Part shown: piece by piece, positions 48,484 through 58,334 of the stretch
Layout of the letters: every line of letters starts with the position of its first letter
How positions within the stretch are numbered: position 1 is the stretch's first letter
Assembly: GCA_028554795.2 (NCBI GenBank)
Contig: JAPYKE020000037.1
Coordinates: 3,040,501-3,104,500, forward strand
Direction: 5' to 3'
Source of the DNA: Sinohyriopsis cumingii
Taxonomy: Eukaryota > Mollusca > Bivalvia > Unionida > Unionidae
Length of the DNA stretch: 64,000 nucleotides
The notes under the pieces: generated by a model
Told to the model about the DNA's origin: nothing
Databases searched by the model: none
Seen by the model: the letters and a program-made list of their open reading frames with translations, nothing else
Position numbers and translations under genes: made by a program

Positions 48484-51400
48484 CACCTCGACGTCGATTA
48501 CATTCAAGACAGGTCAGCATTACATTTTCGCGTGTATGACCAAATTTACTATCAATTCTATCTACGGTAAATTGTCTTGGATCATTACTCGAGTATCGCC
48601 ACAACATTACTGTATTACAGCTCGCACAATGATTATTTTGCTGTTGTTTCAGCGTTATTATAAATTCAGCATCAAGATCTGTTCTTATTATATCCTTGTC
48701 AATAACATCGCCAGTGGTTTCTATAACGTCTATAATAACCCTCAGCAATCTAGTTATTTTTCTAACTCTAGACACTGCGAGATAAACTAAATTTGACCAT
48801 CGATACGATCATCGACGATCCAAACTCGCGTATCAGAAATAGTTAACCATTAAGATGAATGAATCATCATTGCGTATCCAAGCGTCCACGAGATTTGTCA
48901 ATAGATAACGCGTTCTCAACAACATTGACACCAACTAAAACAATATTATTTAACACAAGATTTTGTTTCTTTGACGATCCTGGTAGATCAACGTCGATAT
49001 TCTGCCGTCGCATATCAACCGGTCGATAACACAATGGTACAGGTAGATTTGATTTTTTTTTTATTTAACACACATAACTGTTGTTGAAGTGTCCACGAAA
49101 TTCTTTTACCATTCGTGTGGAGACAATCCAGCAAAAGGTGGTGGTTGACCATGATCACCTCACATTATTACAGCGGTATATTTTTGTTAATAACCAATCA
49201 AGAAATGTTTTTAATGTATCTTTAGATACTGTACATATTTCATCCCAAACGATAATCTTTGGAATGTATTTCTCTCCCATTCGATCAGGAGACCATGCTT
49301 CTCCTTTCCATCGATAAAAGCCGTGATAAGTGCACGATTTAATATTTCTTTTTCTCATTTCTCTTGTGTATAGGGGTTAAAACGATCATATCAAAATTCC
49401 GAAATAGTTCAATCACGTGACTTCTTTTACCTGAAACTCCTGGTACATTAAGATAAACTGTTTTATGTCTAGCTACGGGATCATGCACTGACGGTGCAGA
49501 TGACAGCTTTAATGTCTGATATTTTCTGCAATAAATATATCTGATTTTAACATCAGCGGATTCAGAATAATCGAGTATATTTTCCTGTTTTATTCTCCAT
49601 TAGCCCCATGGTGCACAAGTGCTGTTATTTAATTTTCCAACAATCCTGAATATTTTGTATTGGTATAAAACGAATCTGTAGCGACTCTGACAGCAAACGT
49701 AGAAACTCTGTTTATCATCGATAATATATTTATCGAAACGTACGCGAGCATTGAAGATCTTAAATGACTAAATTGTGGTGACTCACCGTCCATATAACAC
49801 ATAATTTAGTTCCATTTGGCAAGAAAGCTATTTCTCGACTTATAAACGTATTTTTCTTCGTTGTATCAGCGATTATAAAATCTAACTCAGCATCGTCTAT
49901 AATCATTCTTGTACAATGTCGTTTCTGATCGTATGTCTCTCCTTGTGTGAATTTACCGATTATTTTTCTGCCGAGATCATTTGCGATTTTATTTCCATAA
50001 TCGGTTGTATCAGGATTTTTATCATCAGAATATTTCTTTTGTTGTGGTAACCAAACTTCTTTCTGCGAACGATATGATATAATTGCTTAACTTACTGTCA
50101 AAAATATCAGTATTTTTACGTCGAGCATATATCGTAATAATACTGTTGGTGCCCACATTTTTTCCGAAAAAATGTTTGCCAAACCAAACATAACAAATAG
50201 GATGAAGACCTTTAGCAAACTCGAATGATTCAACACAAGCGAATCCAGTCAGGTCAAAATCTGGTAATGGTCCGTTTATCGATACTCTGGTCATTTCGTG
50301 TGTCGGATGACCGAATCATTTAAAAGATACAGAAAACTCTCCCATTCCAAGAAAAAGTCCCGGATAACATGCAACCATATCAACTGAGATAACATCTCTG
50401 TGATCGTATTTGCTATTCCACAATCCACCGTGTCCGTATTCGACACAACTCAATATTATATCATTGAGAAAATCAAACCGAATTGGTTTTCACGAATGTT
50501 TCTCTCTAGCAAAATGAGCCGCAAACTGAAGGAACGGTAAAACAATTACTGAGTATTTTTTCAGTATCATCGGTATATTTTAATGCAAAATTTTTCATTT
50601 TTGTGTGAAAAGAATCTGTTCGATAAATCTCACCATTAGGTCGTACAAACTGATCAAATTTTCTTTTTTCTTCGATGCAGACCATCTGGTAGAATCAGTT
50701 CATCGTCGTTTTCAAACTCTACCATACTGATACAGGATCGTTTTTACTTATTTCATTAATAAAATCAAATATATCTCCTTGGTAAAATTTAACGGTTCGA
50801 TTTTGTGGGAATATTGTTACCGTATTAGTCCACGCATGCGCATTATGATCAATAATTTCGATCGAAGCTCCTTTTGATTTATATTTTGATTCGTACATAA
50901 TCTCTTCGGTTCTCGTTTTTATTATTATTGGAAATTTTAGCTTCTTTATAGCTCAGCGATGTCTTTGATAGACGCTCCGGTGTCTTTAACTATTTCTCCC
51001 CACTCGTTTATTATTTTACGTCTTTTATCTGTTAGACCTTTTCCGCGAATCGAAACTGTAAAATGTTCCGTTACTCGTTCGGTTACACAATTCATCGGTT
51101 TTACATTATCAACACTGCGTTTTTCATTTATCGGATAAATTCCATAAATAACCGCGGTTACAGGATACGCTCTTTCATAATACAGTTTGTTAGTATCAGT
51201 CAACATTCCTGGTTTGGAATTTTTACTCAGTATGGCAATTTTTTCATTATGAGGGACAGGATCATATTAGTCACGGATAATCCAATTGTCTGTTTCTGCT
51301 AGTACAATAAATTTTACTTTAGAAAGATATTTTCGATTGTCGAGATAATTAATGATAGTTGCCGCTCGTTTGTCGTTCATCGTAGCATCGACACCATCGG

Positions 51401-51619
51401 TGATTTTGAATGTTGACCATACGTGAGTTGCGCCATCTTTGCTAAATTCCTTCTTGGCCTCGTGAATTGTAATAATCAAGGTTTTATTCTTCGGATGAAC
51501 CAGAGCTTTAATCGGCAAGTCAGGGGATATTCTGTCATTATTAAACTTATTTTTTGAAGGCTTGATCTTGGATAATCTCTCGAATTCGTTCGTATTATAA
51601 TTAAGATAATCATTTCAAT

Positions 51620-51620
<1 letters not shown>
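48476..51620 (-). pseudogene. PolB / SF1 helicase / HNH polyprotein relic, unit 4 (longest)
   Basis: Longest copy, about 1,000 codons, reaching a stop near 51620 just before a (TA)n microsatellite that may have cut off the original N-terminus. The HNH end is intact here (CLECNRRRGAS) whereas units 1-3 have Cys to Tyr and a premature stop. The segment 50025-50294 is open and shows NGPLPDFDLTGFACVE and VWFGKHF, downstream of motif A. Polymerase, helicase and HNH parts lie in one orientation in the order given for unit 1. Confidence 0.75.

Positions 51621-51626
<6 letters not shown>

Positions 51627-51709
<83 letters not shown>
51627..51709. repeat. (TA)n microsatellite
   Basis: About 40 TA units. 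Open frames encoding Tyr-Ile repeats across it are artefacts. Confidence 0.97.
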
Positions 51710-51711
<2 letters not shown>

Positions 51712-51716
51712 GGCTA

Positions 51717-51982
51717 ATGATAGGTTCCGTGACTCCTTGTAACAAAGCCTGCGTAAACGAATTATGCGGGCATCATTTGCAAACAGTTCGTAACGGAAGG
51801 TTAGGACCAAAACCGTGTTTGAAAAACGGTGTTGGAGTTAGAGAAAAAACGCAGTTGTGTATGCAATGTGATGGTAAAAAATACAGTGAACTAAAAAGAT
51901 ACTATGATTAAAAAAATAATGACAGTGACAAGGTTATAAAATGTGCAGAAGATTATCTAATAAGATTAGCAAAGTAATAATT
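51717..51982 (+). pseudogene. Cys-rich small protein relic, element C
   Basis: Open for 64 residues, then TAA, then about 20 further protein-like codons (CAEDYLIRLAK) to a stop. Spaced Cys pairs (C-x3-C-x4-C, then C-x15-C-x2-C) suggest a zinc-binding fold. No family recognised. Confidence 0.4.
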
Positions 51983-52021
51983 TAGACAAATAATCAATTA
52001 AATAAATAATATTATATATAA

Positions 52022-52365
52022 ATAGAACAAAAACAATTTGCTAAACACTCAAGCCAAGACTTTGTAAGACATCCTATCATAACAAATTATGAAGCAAATC
52101 GTGATGATGTAATCAGACACTATCGACTAAAAAAAATAGTCGGTTTTGTTAATAATTTGGTTATCGCATGTTTGGTGGGAAGAAAAAGTATCACTGTCAT
52201 AGGTTAGTATTTGAATGTTTCAACGGAGTACTGGAAGACGGTTTTCTGATCGATCATATTGACTCAAATCCCCACATAATAAAGCCAAAACTATAAATCA
52301 GATAATATTGACAAATATTCAAAAATTGCAAGATCAGTTAAATCTACAAATACAGAGACTGGCGA
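52022..52365 (+). pseudogene. HNH homing-endonuclease-type relic, element C
   Basis: Two frames joined by a frameshift near 52165. The first shows FVRHPIITNYEANRDDVIR; the second shows HRLVFECFNG and FLIDHIDSNPH, the HNH core (His in RLVFE context, IDHID). It resembles phage-type free-standing HNH homing nucleases. Non-functional as it stands. Confidence 0.65.
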
Positions 52366-53035
52366 ATAAATGATATTTCACTCAATGAACGCAGCTGGCA
52401 AGTATTTTGGTATTTGCATGTCTTACGTATATTTTGTCGCAGAAACTATAACCAAATCTGCCTTCTCTAACAAATATAAACAAAAAATCTTTTTCCATTA
52501 TTGTTAGAGATAACTCTTAAGCTAAGATATCTCCCGGTAGAGTAATTAAGTAGTTACCTCGATATATTTACTAAACTATTTATTTAATTTCTTTTTTGTC
52601 ATTGTTCAGTAATTAATTAATTATGATACACCTGTCAATTTATAATTTCAAACTGATTTATGTCGATGAAACTAACAAATCATCGTGAGGTTTTGAAGAT
52701 GGAAAGGTATGGAAATGCGCTCATAGCACTCTTATATCCCACTACTCACAAGAAAGATAACTCCCCCTCCTTGACAGAGAGTAATTTAGCGATTACCTCC
52801 CTTTGTTAAGGGCAATGGCATGAAAGGAAGAGAGATAATTTTGTAGTGCATATTTGTCCGTAAAATTAGTAATATAAATATTGACGATCAGGATGTAATG
52901 GAGATTCTTCTTTTCAATATTCCGGACATTTTAGAAATATTCTCTTGTCTGTATTAAAATCAGCTCGCGCTGGTTCTGGTAGTCCATGATACTCTGGCGG
53001 GATTTCAGGCCATCCTAAAACAAATCGATTGACGA
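52366..53035. other. element C spacer without visible gene
   Basis: AT-rich; I see no coding segment. Confidence 0.5.
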
Positions 53036-53473
53036 TTAATATATATCTACAACGTAATCTGGAGAATTTATCTCTCTCGCAGATGATAATGTTGGTTCAT
53101 GGACTGTTATAGCTATTTTCGCTTCTCTTCCGGTTAATGATTTGATTCTGCGTTGAAATTCATCATCGATTTGTTCGATCTGATAACTTCCTGTAGGAAT
53201 AGAAACAACTAGCCAGTCGGGGGTTCCATCATCTTTATTTCTATTTGCAAATGCAAGCGAATTATTCGCCTGTAATCCACCAAATGATTTTGATCTGATA
53301 TTTGGCCAACTATAATATAAACATAATTGCGCTAGTGCGATTTCGTTCACTGGAATCGCAGTTGGAAAGTTATCACTGAATTCTGGATTAATTGAATTTA
53401 CTGATATCATCGTTGTTTTTGGTGGAGTTGTATTCGTTACGATTTGTTGTAGTAGCTCGCTTGGGGATGTCAT
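53036..53473 (-). CDS. capsid-associated protein, possibly penton-like N-terminus, element C
   Basis: 145 residues, open. TMISVNSINPEFSDNFPTAI and NEIALAQLCLYYSWPNI recall the opening of Polinton minor capsid (penton-like) proteins, where WEV-L-E strands follow a short N-terminus. It is about half the length of the A protein, so it is probably truncated. Assignment is tentative. Confidence 0.5.
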   Translation of the reverse strand: MTSPSELLQQIVTNTTPPKTTMISVNSINPEFSDNFPTAIPVNEIALAQLCLYYSWPNIRSKSFGGLQANNSLAFANRNKDDGTPDWLVVSIPTGSYQIEQIDDEFQRRIKSLTGREAKIAITVHEPTLSSAREINSPDYVVDIY

Positions 53474-53950
53474 TGTTATTTAAATCTTGATTTTCTAAAT
53501 CAATCATTATCATTGCTTCTTTGTAGATTTTGATCATCTCCGTGAACCCAAAATCTGATATTGTTCCATCACTAAGGCTCGTTGATAATAACGAGGATAA
53601 TTTGGAGTATGCTAGCGTTGCTGTATGTAATTTTATTATATAATCATGCAATTTTGCATTTGTGCAAGTACATATTTTTTTGCAATGGTATTGAGAATAC
53701 CGGCAATCGTTGTTGTAGTTGAAACACAAATTGTTACAACTATTGGTGCCATAATTGTTATTGTTGATAATAACAAGCCGGTTCCAGCAATAACAGCAGA
53801 AGCTGAATAAACAATTATATCAACAATAACTATACGTCTGCGATATTTCTTTATTTTTATTGCATGCTGTTCGACGGTATCTTTCAATTTTGTTTGCCAT
53901 TCACGTGTTTGATTATAGCTAAATTTTTGAACGTCGATTGAAGTGCTCAT
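53440..53950 (-). pseudogene. membrane protein relic with two hydrophobic segments, element C
   Basis: The frame from 53950 has a charged N-terminus (IKIKKYRRRIV) and two hydrophobic stretches (about residues 40-62 and 65-80). It then shifts near 53640-53690 into the frame ending at 53388, which carries an ordered LHDYIIKLHTATLAYSKL region. One gene with a frameshift is the simplest reading. Counterpart in position to the membrane protein beside the penton gene of A. Confidence 0.5.
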
Positions 53951-53956
53951 TATATT

Positions 53957-54178
53957 TTACTTAGTAATCAACTGAGTTGCTTCAGCCACAAATTCCAGAC
54001 ACCACCAGTAAGACGTTGTAGTTAATTTCTTATCAGCTGCTTTCAAAATAAATATTTCTTCGTTTCCTTTATTTAATATGATCGACACAACTCCAGAAAA
54101 CTTATCGGTTGAATGCCGCCAGGGATACGAAGTAAATATCTCAAATTTTACAGCGCAGAACACAGACAGCTTGTACAC
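53957..54178 (-). CDS. hypothetical protein, element C
   Basis: 73 residues, unrecognised; beta-rich pattern. Probably a remnant of a larger gene. Confidence 0.3.
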   Translation of the reverse strand: MYKLSVFCAVKFEIFTSYPWRHSTDKFSGVVSIILNKGNEEIFILKAADKKLTTTSYWWCLEFVAEATQLITK

Positions 54179-54339
54179 ACCAGTGACTTCTGCAGTATGT
54201 TTGAGAGTTTTATTTTTCTGTGACCATGTTGAGAATCATGATGATGCTGTGTATACTATGTTAGTAATCTGCCCGTGTGAGATTTCAGATTAATTTTTTT
54301 AACGATCTCAGGGATCCCATTTATGACATCTTCTAGTTT

Positions 54340-54552
54340 TTTCTAATCGTTTAAATTTCTGATATAGCTGTTTTAATATCGCCGAGTTTCACGTCAACAA
54401 TCCACGTGGTGCCAAAGAAATCATCTGCGATTTTATTGAGTTTTTGAAAATTTCTACGAGTATTTAAAAACATATCTACGTGAACATCATACTCAGCTCA
54501 TAGCGTGGATAATTTAGTATCTACTGTGTCTACATATTTTTGTCGCGGCATC
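54340..54552 (-). pseudogene. small helical protein relic, element C
   Basis: Starts MPRQKYVDTVDTKLSTL, then an in-frame TGA, then continues helical (FLNTRRNFQKLNKIADDF) to a stop near 54340. Directly follows the fibre-like gene. Unrecognised. Confidence 0.4.
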
Positions 54553-54954
54553 TTAATCAGATGTTGGATCTCTTAAAACAACTATTTTGTTTTTGTTCAT
54601 GCTGAGTTCGCCTGTCATTGTATCACCGATGTTCCGCAATCGATTATCAACGCTTCTTGCAATTTCATTTCTAATAGTTGCGAATGATATATTTGAGTCT
54701 CTGATTTTTTCGTCATTGGCAAATACTGGAATGTTATCCGTTGTAGCACCGAGAACTCTACGAACTATATCATTCCAATTGATGTTGCTTGCCTTTAAAA
54801 CACTGTATTCATCCTGAAAAATAACAACTTCATCTCTGTTAAGTCCAGAGAGGTCCATAATATTATTGAGTTCATCTTTAGTCGCGTAATTTGACAAATC
54901 AATATCATTTTTTTTTCTTGCCCTTGATAGAAGAAGATCTTCCGTAAATATCAA
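54553..54954 (-). CDS. fibre-like protein, element C
   Basis: 133 residues, open. A helical N-terminus with DLSNYATKDELNN is followed by a C-terminal segment NIGDTMTGELSMNKNKI, a hallmark repeat of phage tail fibres and of fibre-like proteins in some adintoviruses, where it forms trimeric shafts. A receptor-binding or vertex role is inference. It may be truncated. Confidence 0.6.
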   Translation of the reverse strand: MIFTEDLLLSRARKKNDIDLSNYATKDELNNIMDLSGLNRDEVVIFQDEYSVLKASNINWNDIVRRVLGATTDNIPVFANDEKIRDSNISFATIRNEIARSVDNRLRNIGDTMTGELSMNKNKIVVLRDPTSD

Positions 54955-54975
54955 CCATTATACTTTAAGATCTGT

Positions 54976-55251
54976 TTAAAACGACGCGGTTACATTAATT
55001 ACTTCACGACCACATATCGGTGGATCAGTTCGTGTTTGTATTGGTAATGTTGAATACCAGACTGGAGTTTTTATTGTGTTTATATATTTTAAATAATCAA
55101 CTGGTGGAGGAAGCCCATATGAATCGAAATAAACGATTCCACGTGGATAAATTGCGTATGCCACCCAGTGAGTACCAGGCCCTGAAATATCATCAAGATT
55201 AATAAAGCCTGTTTCAAAATTGTTTGGCTGTTTTGGTAATTGGTCACGCAT
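54976..55251 (-). pseudogene. PRO: adenain-like protease relic, element C
   Basis: Open for 91 residues. GTHWVAYAIYP supplies the catalytic His and YFDSYGLPPP the Asp, closely matching A's protease. At the expected catalytic Cys region it reads PICGREVINVT and ends, so the second Cys helix is lost and the C-terminal third is missing. Confidence 0.85.
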
Positions 55252-55319
55252 AAAAACACTTCTGAAATTTTTTATATTTACTTTTTTAGCAGCATCAAAT
55301 TAAACAAAATTTGACATTG

Positions 55320-55709
55320 GACGGATTAACGAAGTGTTCCTGGAAGTCTCAGACCTTTCCCGTATCGATAAGGGGTTCCCGGTAATCTCAGACTCCTTCC
55401 CTTTTTTATATCCTTGTCCTGTTGCTTTCTTTAATGCCATTCCAGCGACTGTTCCAACAACACCTAACGCGGCTGATTTCGCTACAGCCTGGGCTTCAGC
55501 TGCTATTAATGCTGGTATAGCTGCAAGAAGTGGAAATATACCACCAACTTTAACAATATCTTCAATAGCGTTCGGAGAAAGATGAAGTTAACTCCCGATT
55601 TTGATTCTAAGGCCTTATTAAAATGTTTAAGTTGGGTCTTGGTTAATGATAATTTGTTTGGACTGCCATTAGCAATTTCATCCTTTTTAGTGATATTTTT
55701 GTTCTGCAT
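55320..55709 (-). pseudogene. GG membrane-active-like small virion protein relic, element C
   Basis: The N-terminal frame (ATG near 55709) has a basic helical start with KLSLTKTQLKHFNKAL. A frameshift near 55585 moves to a frame with VGGIFPLLAAIPALIAA, a long Ala/Gly hydrophobic segment and a basic tail. Same layout and GG-x-x-PLL core as 16135-16521 in A. Confidence 0.6.
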
Positions 55710-55799
55710 TTACTCGCAAGTTTTGATTGTAATTTTTTCACCTGGCCGGAAGTCAGAGTGACTCTAACGTGACTGTACGGCATTTTTATAATAGGATAA

Positions 55800-56408
55800 A
55801 TGATTTAAGTACATGTTTTCTACAGCAGCGTCAATAACTCGCATTCTACCACCAGCACCTTCAAGTGACATTGATTTATCTGAAAGAATAACTGCAATTG
55901 CTTTATACTCTAGAATAGCTCCTCTATTTACGGGAGCTCGGAAGTATATATCAACGACAGTTTATTGTGCTAAATAAGGATGCTCCAGCGAAAAGTAATA
56001 GATTGGATATAATTTTGTAAAATCTAATTGTGATATTTGTAAACCAGTATCTATATTTTCATCACGTTCCATAAATGCCATTAAACGACGATATGCACGT
56101 GCAACATGATTTAATTCAAAATTCAATAATATATCTTCGGATGGTTCTTGATGTCCATTTATTCTCAGTGAAACTTCACTAACTCCAAGTTTGTCAAATA
56201 CCATGTGACTACGTGCTTGTGAATTTACTCGCCTAAAACCTTGAAAAGCAATAAATATATATCGTGGTGCAGAAACACCTTGATGTGATGCTATATGCCA
56301 TGTAAATAAACCATTAATGTTACTTTGAACACTATATGTGGTCATCGTCAACCACGACAACAACGATTTATCACCTTGGTCCATAAAATAAATTAATTTC
56401 GCAGGCAT
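55800..56408 (-). pseudogene. MCP: major capsid protein, C-terminal part, element C
   Basis: Open 148 residues, then TAA at 55962-55964, then about 50 more codons in frame (DIYFRAPVNRGAILEY...SLEGAGGRMRVID). PRYIFIAFQGFRRV, the SEVSLRINGHQEPSED strand and HVARAYRRL match the second jelly roll of Polinton hexon-like proteins. The N-terminal half is absent: 56408 abuts an unrelated small gene. Confidence 0.65.
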
Positions 56409-56415
56409 AACTTCA

Positions 56416-56597
56416 GTGCTAGGTAATTTTACTTACTATGGTTTTCTTCGTACTAATCAAGCTAGTCTATCCTTGACTGTCAAGAACGCTTTACCGGCAT
56501 TTTTATTTTTACCAATAGCGCCGATGCCTTTATCACGACTAACCTCAATAGCCTTTATCCCTAATTGTTTTGCAGTCAATAGTGCTTTTGGAGCCAT
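56416..56597 (-). pseudogene. small basic protein relic, element C
   Basis: Starts MAPKALLTAKQLG; basic, about 48 codons to a TGA, then further stops before the capsid fragment. Unrecognised; perhaps the N-terminus of a deleted gene fused to the capsid remnant. Confidence 0.35.
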
Positions 56598-56761
56598 CCT
56601 TTTGAGAAGAAAAAAAAAACCATAACAGTATGACCAAGTCCATCTCCGTAAATCTCTTTGTACGTTGGCAATTGTGAGTTTACTACCCTACCATTACAGG
56701 TCCGCGTTGTGCATTGTGTACAATCATTTTTTTTTTAAATTACATTCTGATTAATTAATTG

Positions 56762-57325
56762 TTAATCGCTGTGATAATCATCAGCAGTTTTATCGATGAG
56801 AGAACGATAAACATTGATATCCACAATACCGCCAGTAAATAATCTTCGACAAATATCAAATATTTCATTAATGATTTCGGGCGAATTATTTCCTGCACTT
56901 TTTCCTCCGATCAAAACTTCTAATCTATCTACGTCAGAAAGAACACTGTCAGGATAGATTCCTTGAATAACAAAACCACTTCCAGTTATTTCATATTTCT
57001 TACTTGTTGTTTCTTCTGTTTCTCTCTCCCATTTTCCTGAGACTGATTTCCATTTTGCTTCTTTCTTATCTGGCGAAGAACGTAATTCCTTCCTTCGTCT
57101 AGTTTCTTCAAATTCCTGATCTTCTTCTCTTTCTTTCCTTTCTCGTTCAACCTCCTTAAATTTCGACCTCATTTCCCTCTCTCTTTCTTTCCTTTCTGGT
57201 TTTACTTTCTCAAGTTGCAACTTCATTTCTTCTTCTCTTTGTCTCCTTTCCAGTATTAATTGTCTAATACGCTCATCTATTGTTAACATCTCCCACAGAT
57301 CTGATCTGTGGAGTATCAGTAGCAA
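56762..57325 (-). CDS. charged coiled-coil protein with ordered C-terminus, element C
   Basis: Up to 187 residues; the Met 11 codons in (57292) is an equally good start. A long Arg/Glu/Lys coiled coil (about 15-105) precedes an ordered domain (about 110-187, with YEITGSGFVIQGIYP). An upstream piece in another frame (about 57430-57290, RTMRSADWVRDLFRIATD) looks like its original N-terminal part, so the gene is probably broken. Confidence 0.45.
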   Translation of the reverse strand: MLLILHRSDLWEMLTIDERIRQLILERRQREEEMKLQLEKVKPERKEREREMRSKFKEVERERKEREEDQEFEETRRRKELRSSPDKKEAKWKSVSGKWERETEETTSKKYEITGSGFVIQGIYPDSVLSDVDRLEVLIGGKSAGNNSPEIINEIFDICRRLFTGGIVDINVYRSLIDKTADDYHSD

Positions 57326-57499
57326 TGCGAAATAAATCCCTAACCCAATCGGCAGATCTCATGGTTCTCACATATTCGGGTTTTACATAATTATCTCTAT
57401 CATGATATCGAAACGCGGCAATATCAGTTATTTGGTTTGTGTCTTTGATATCGCAATACTCTCGGGCGTAAATTTATCTGCAATATTAATTGTACCTCC

Positions 57500-57801
57500 T
57501 GGCAGAGGTGGTGGTTGAGGAGGATGGCGGGTGGTGGTTGTGCTGCTTGAAGATGGCCAGCAATAGCAGCAGGCAATGTTTCAAGAGTTTTATGTGTTGC
57601 CTCAGTTGATGTTACAATTTTTTGGGTTGGTTCGACGATTGGTTTCAGTAATTTTGATGTACCTTCTACATATTCAACTTGTGATTCTTGACGTTCTTAA
57701 AGTTTTCGTCTAACAGAATCACGAACAGGCAAAAACTTTTTGATTGCTTTTAGTCTTTCTCGAGCTAATCTAGCTGTAAACGATTCAGCAACAGGTGCCA
57801 T
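57500..57801 (-). pseudogene. Pro/Thr-rich protein relic at right end, element C
   Basis: Starts MAPVAESFTARLARERLKAI; basic helix, TAA near 57700, then a Thr/Pro-rich segment. Possibly the first exon-like part of the same gene as 56762-57325, with frameshifts between. Unrecognised. Confidence 0.4.
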
Positions 57802-57828
57802 TATTGAAATAAATAATGATCTAAGTAT

Positions 57829-58052
57829 AGCAGCAGAGGAGGCGTGACCTCAAATAAGTGTCCAGACGGGTAAATGACAGTTTGACGTTATTGACTTTCG
57901 TTTTCGTAGGAAGCCTTAGTTTTCAAAAAAAAAAACTTCCAGCAGTGACATCTTCACCCCCCCCCCCTTTTCTCTTCTTTATTTTTCATTGGGAGCCTTA
58001 GTTTTCAAACATGGACCTTCCAGCAAGTGGTCTGTTTAACTCCTCTGCTGCT
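57829..58052. repeat. right TIR of element C
   Basis: 224 bp, inverse of 29055-29272, with both edges carrying the AGCAGCAGAGGA motif and its inverse. Confidence 0.85.
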
Positions 58053-58334
58053 TATGTGTGTGCGTGTGTGTGTCTGAGTATTTGTGTGTGTTGGATTTTT
58101 GACGTAGCTTTAAGAATGTTTCAATCATATTGCTACAATGTCTGCAGTGTGACTGTTTATAGTTATGTCTATCACTGTGCCATCACGCCGCAGATATGTC
58201 GCATGATGAACCACCCAACGATGCAGCTGTTAGTGCTATTTTTACAACTCTTTGGTACGATTCGGCTGGGGATCGAACCCGCGACCTCCTGCATCCTAGG
58301 CGGGCGCTCTAACCACTAAGCCACCGGAGCGGTA
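58053..58334 (-). repeat. tRNA-derived SINE, family 1, copy 3, inverted, abutting element C
   Basis: On the minus strand the head reads CGGTGGCTTAGTGGTTAGAG with B box GGGTTCGATCCC (about 58268-58280), the body includes TGCAGACATTG, and the tail is a (CA)-rich run. Element C ends exactly in or beside the SINE tail. Confidence 0.8.

Larger units (their letters stand above)
45749..51479. repeat. 5702-bp tandem unit, copy 4 of 4 (continuous with right half of C)
   Basis: The left about 1.1 kb matches copies 2 and 3. From about 46884 onward it accumulates many substitutions and a roughly 35-bp extra segment (about 49861-49895) relative to copies 1-3, and it continues without a junction into unique element C sequence after AATCAA at 51479. 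Confidence 0.95.
29055..58052. mobile_element. Polinton-like element C, decayed, left part amplified
   Basis: Bounded by inverted repeats that start AGCAGCAGAGGA (29055) and end TCCTCTGCTGCT (58052). It encodes relics of ATPase, PLA2, integrase, PolB-helicase-HNH, protease, fibre, membrane-active and capsid proteins. Without the three extra 5702-bp units it would be about 11.9 kb. No 6-bp duplication is visible (GTAAGT left, TATGTG right). Much more AT-rich and older than element A. Confidence 0.88.

Noticed and set aside
51476-51810. Open frames with long Tyr-Ile repeats
   Set aside because: They are translations of the (TA)n microsatellite at 51627-51709.
29049-58058. 6-bp target duplication for element C
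   Set aside because: The six bases before the left TIR (GTAAGT) and after the right TIR (TATGTG) do not match; the left flank was also copied with the tandem units.
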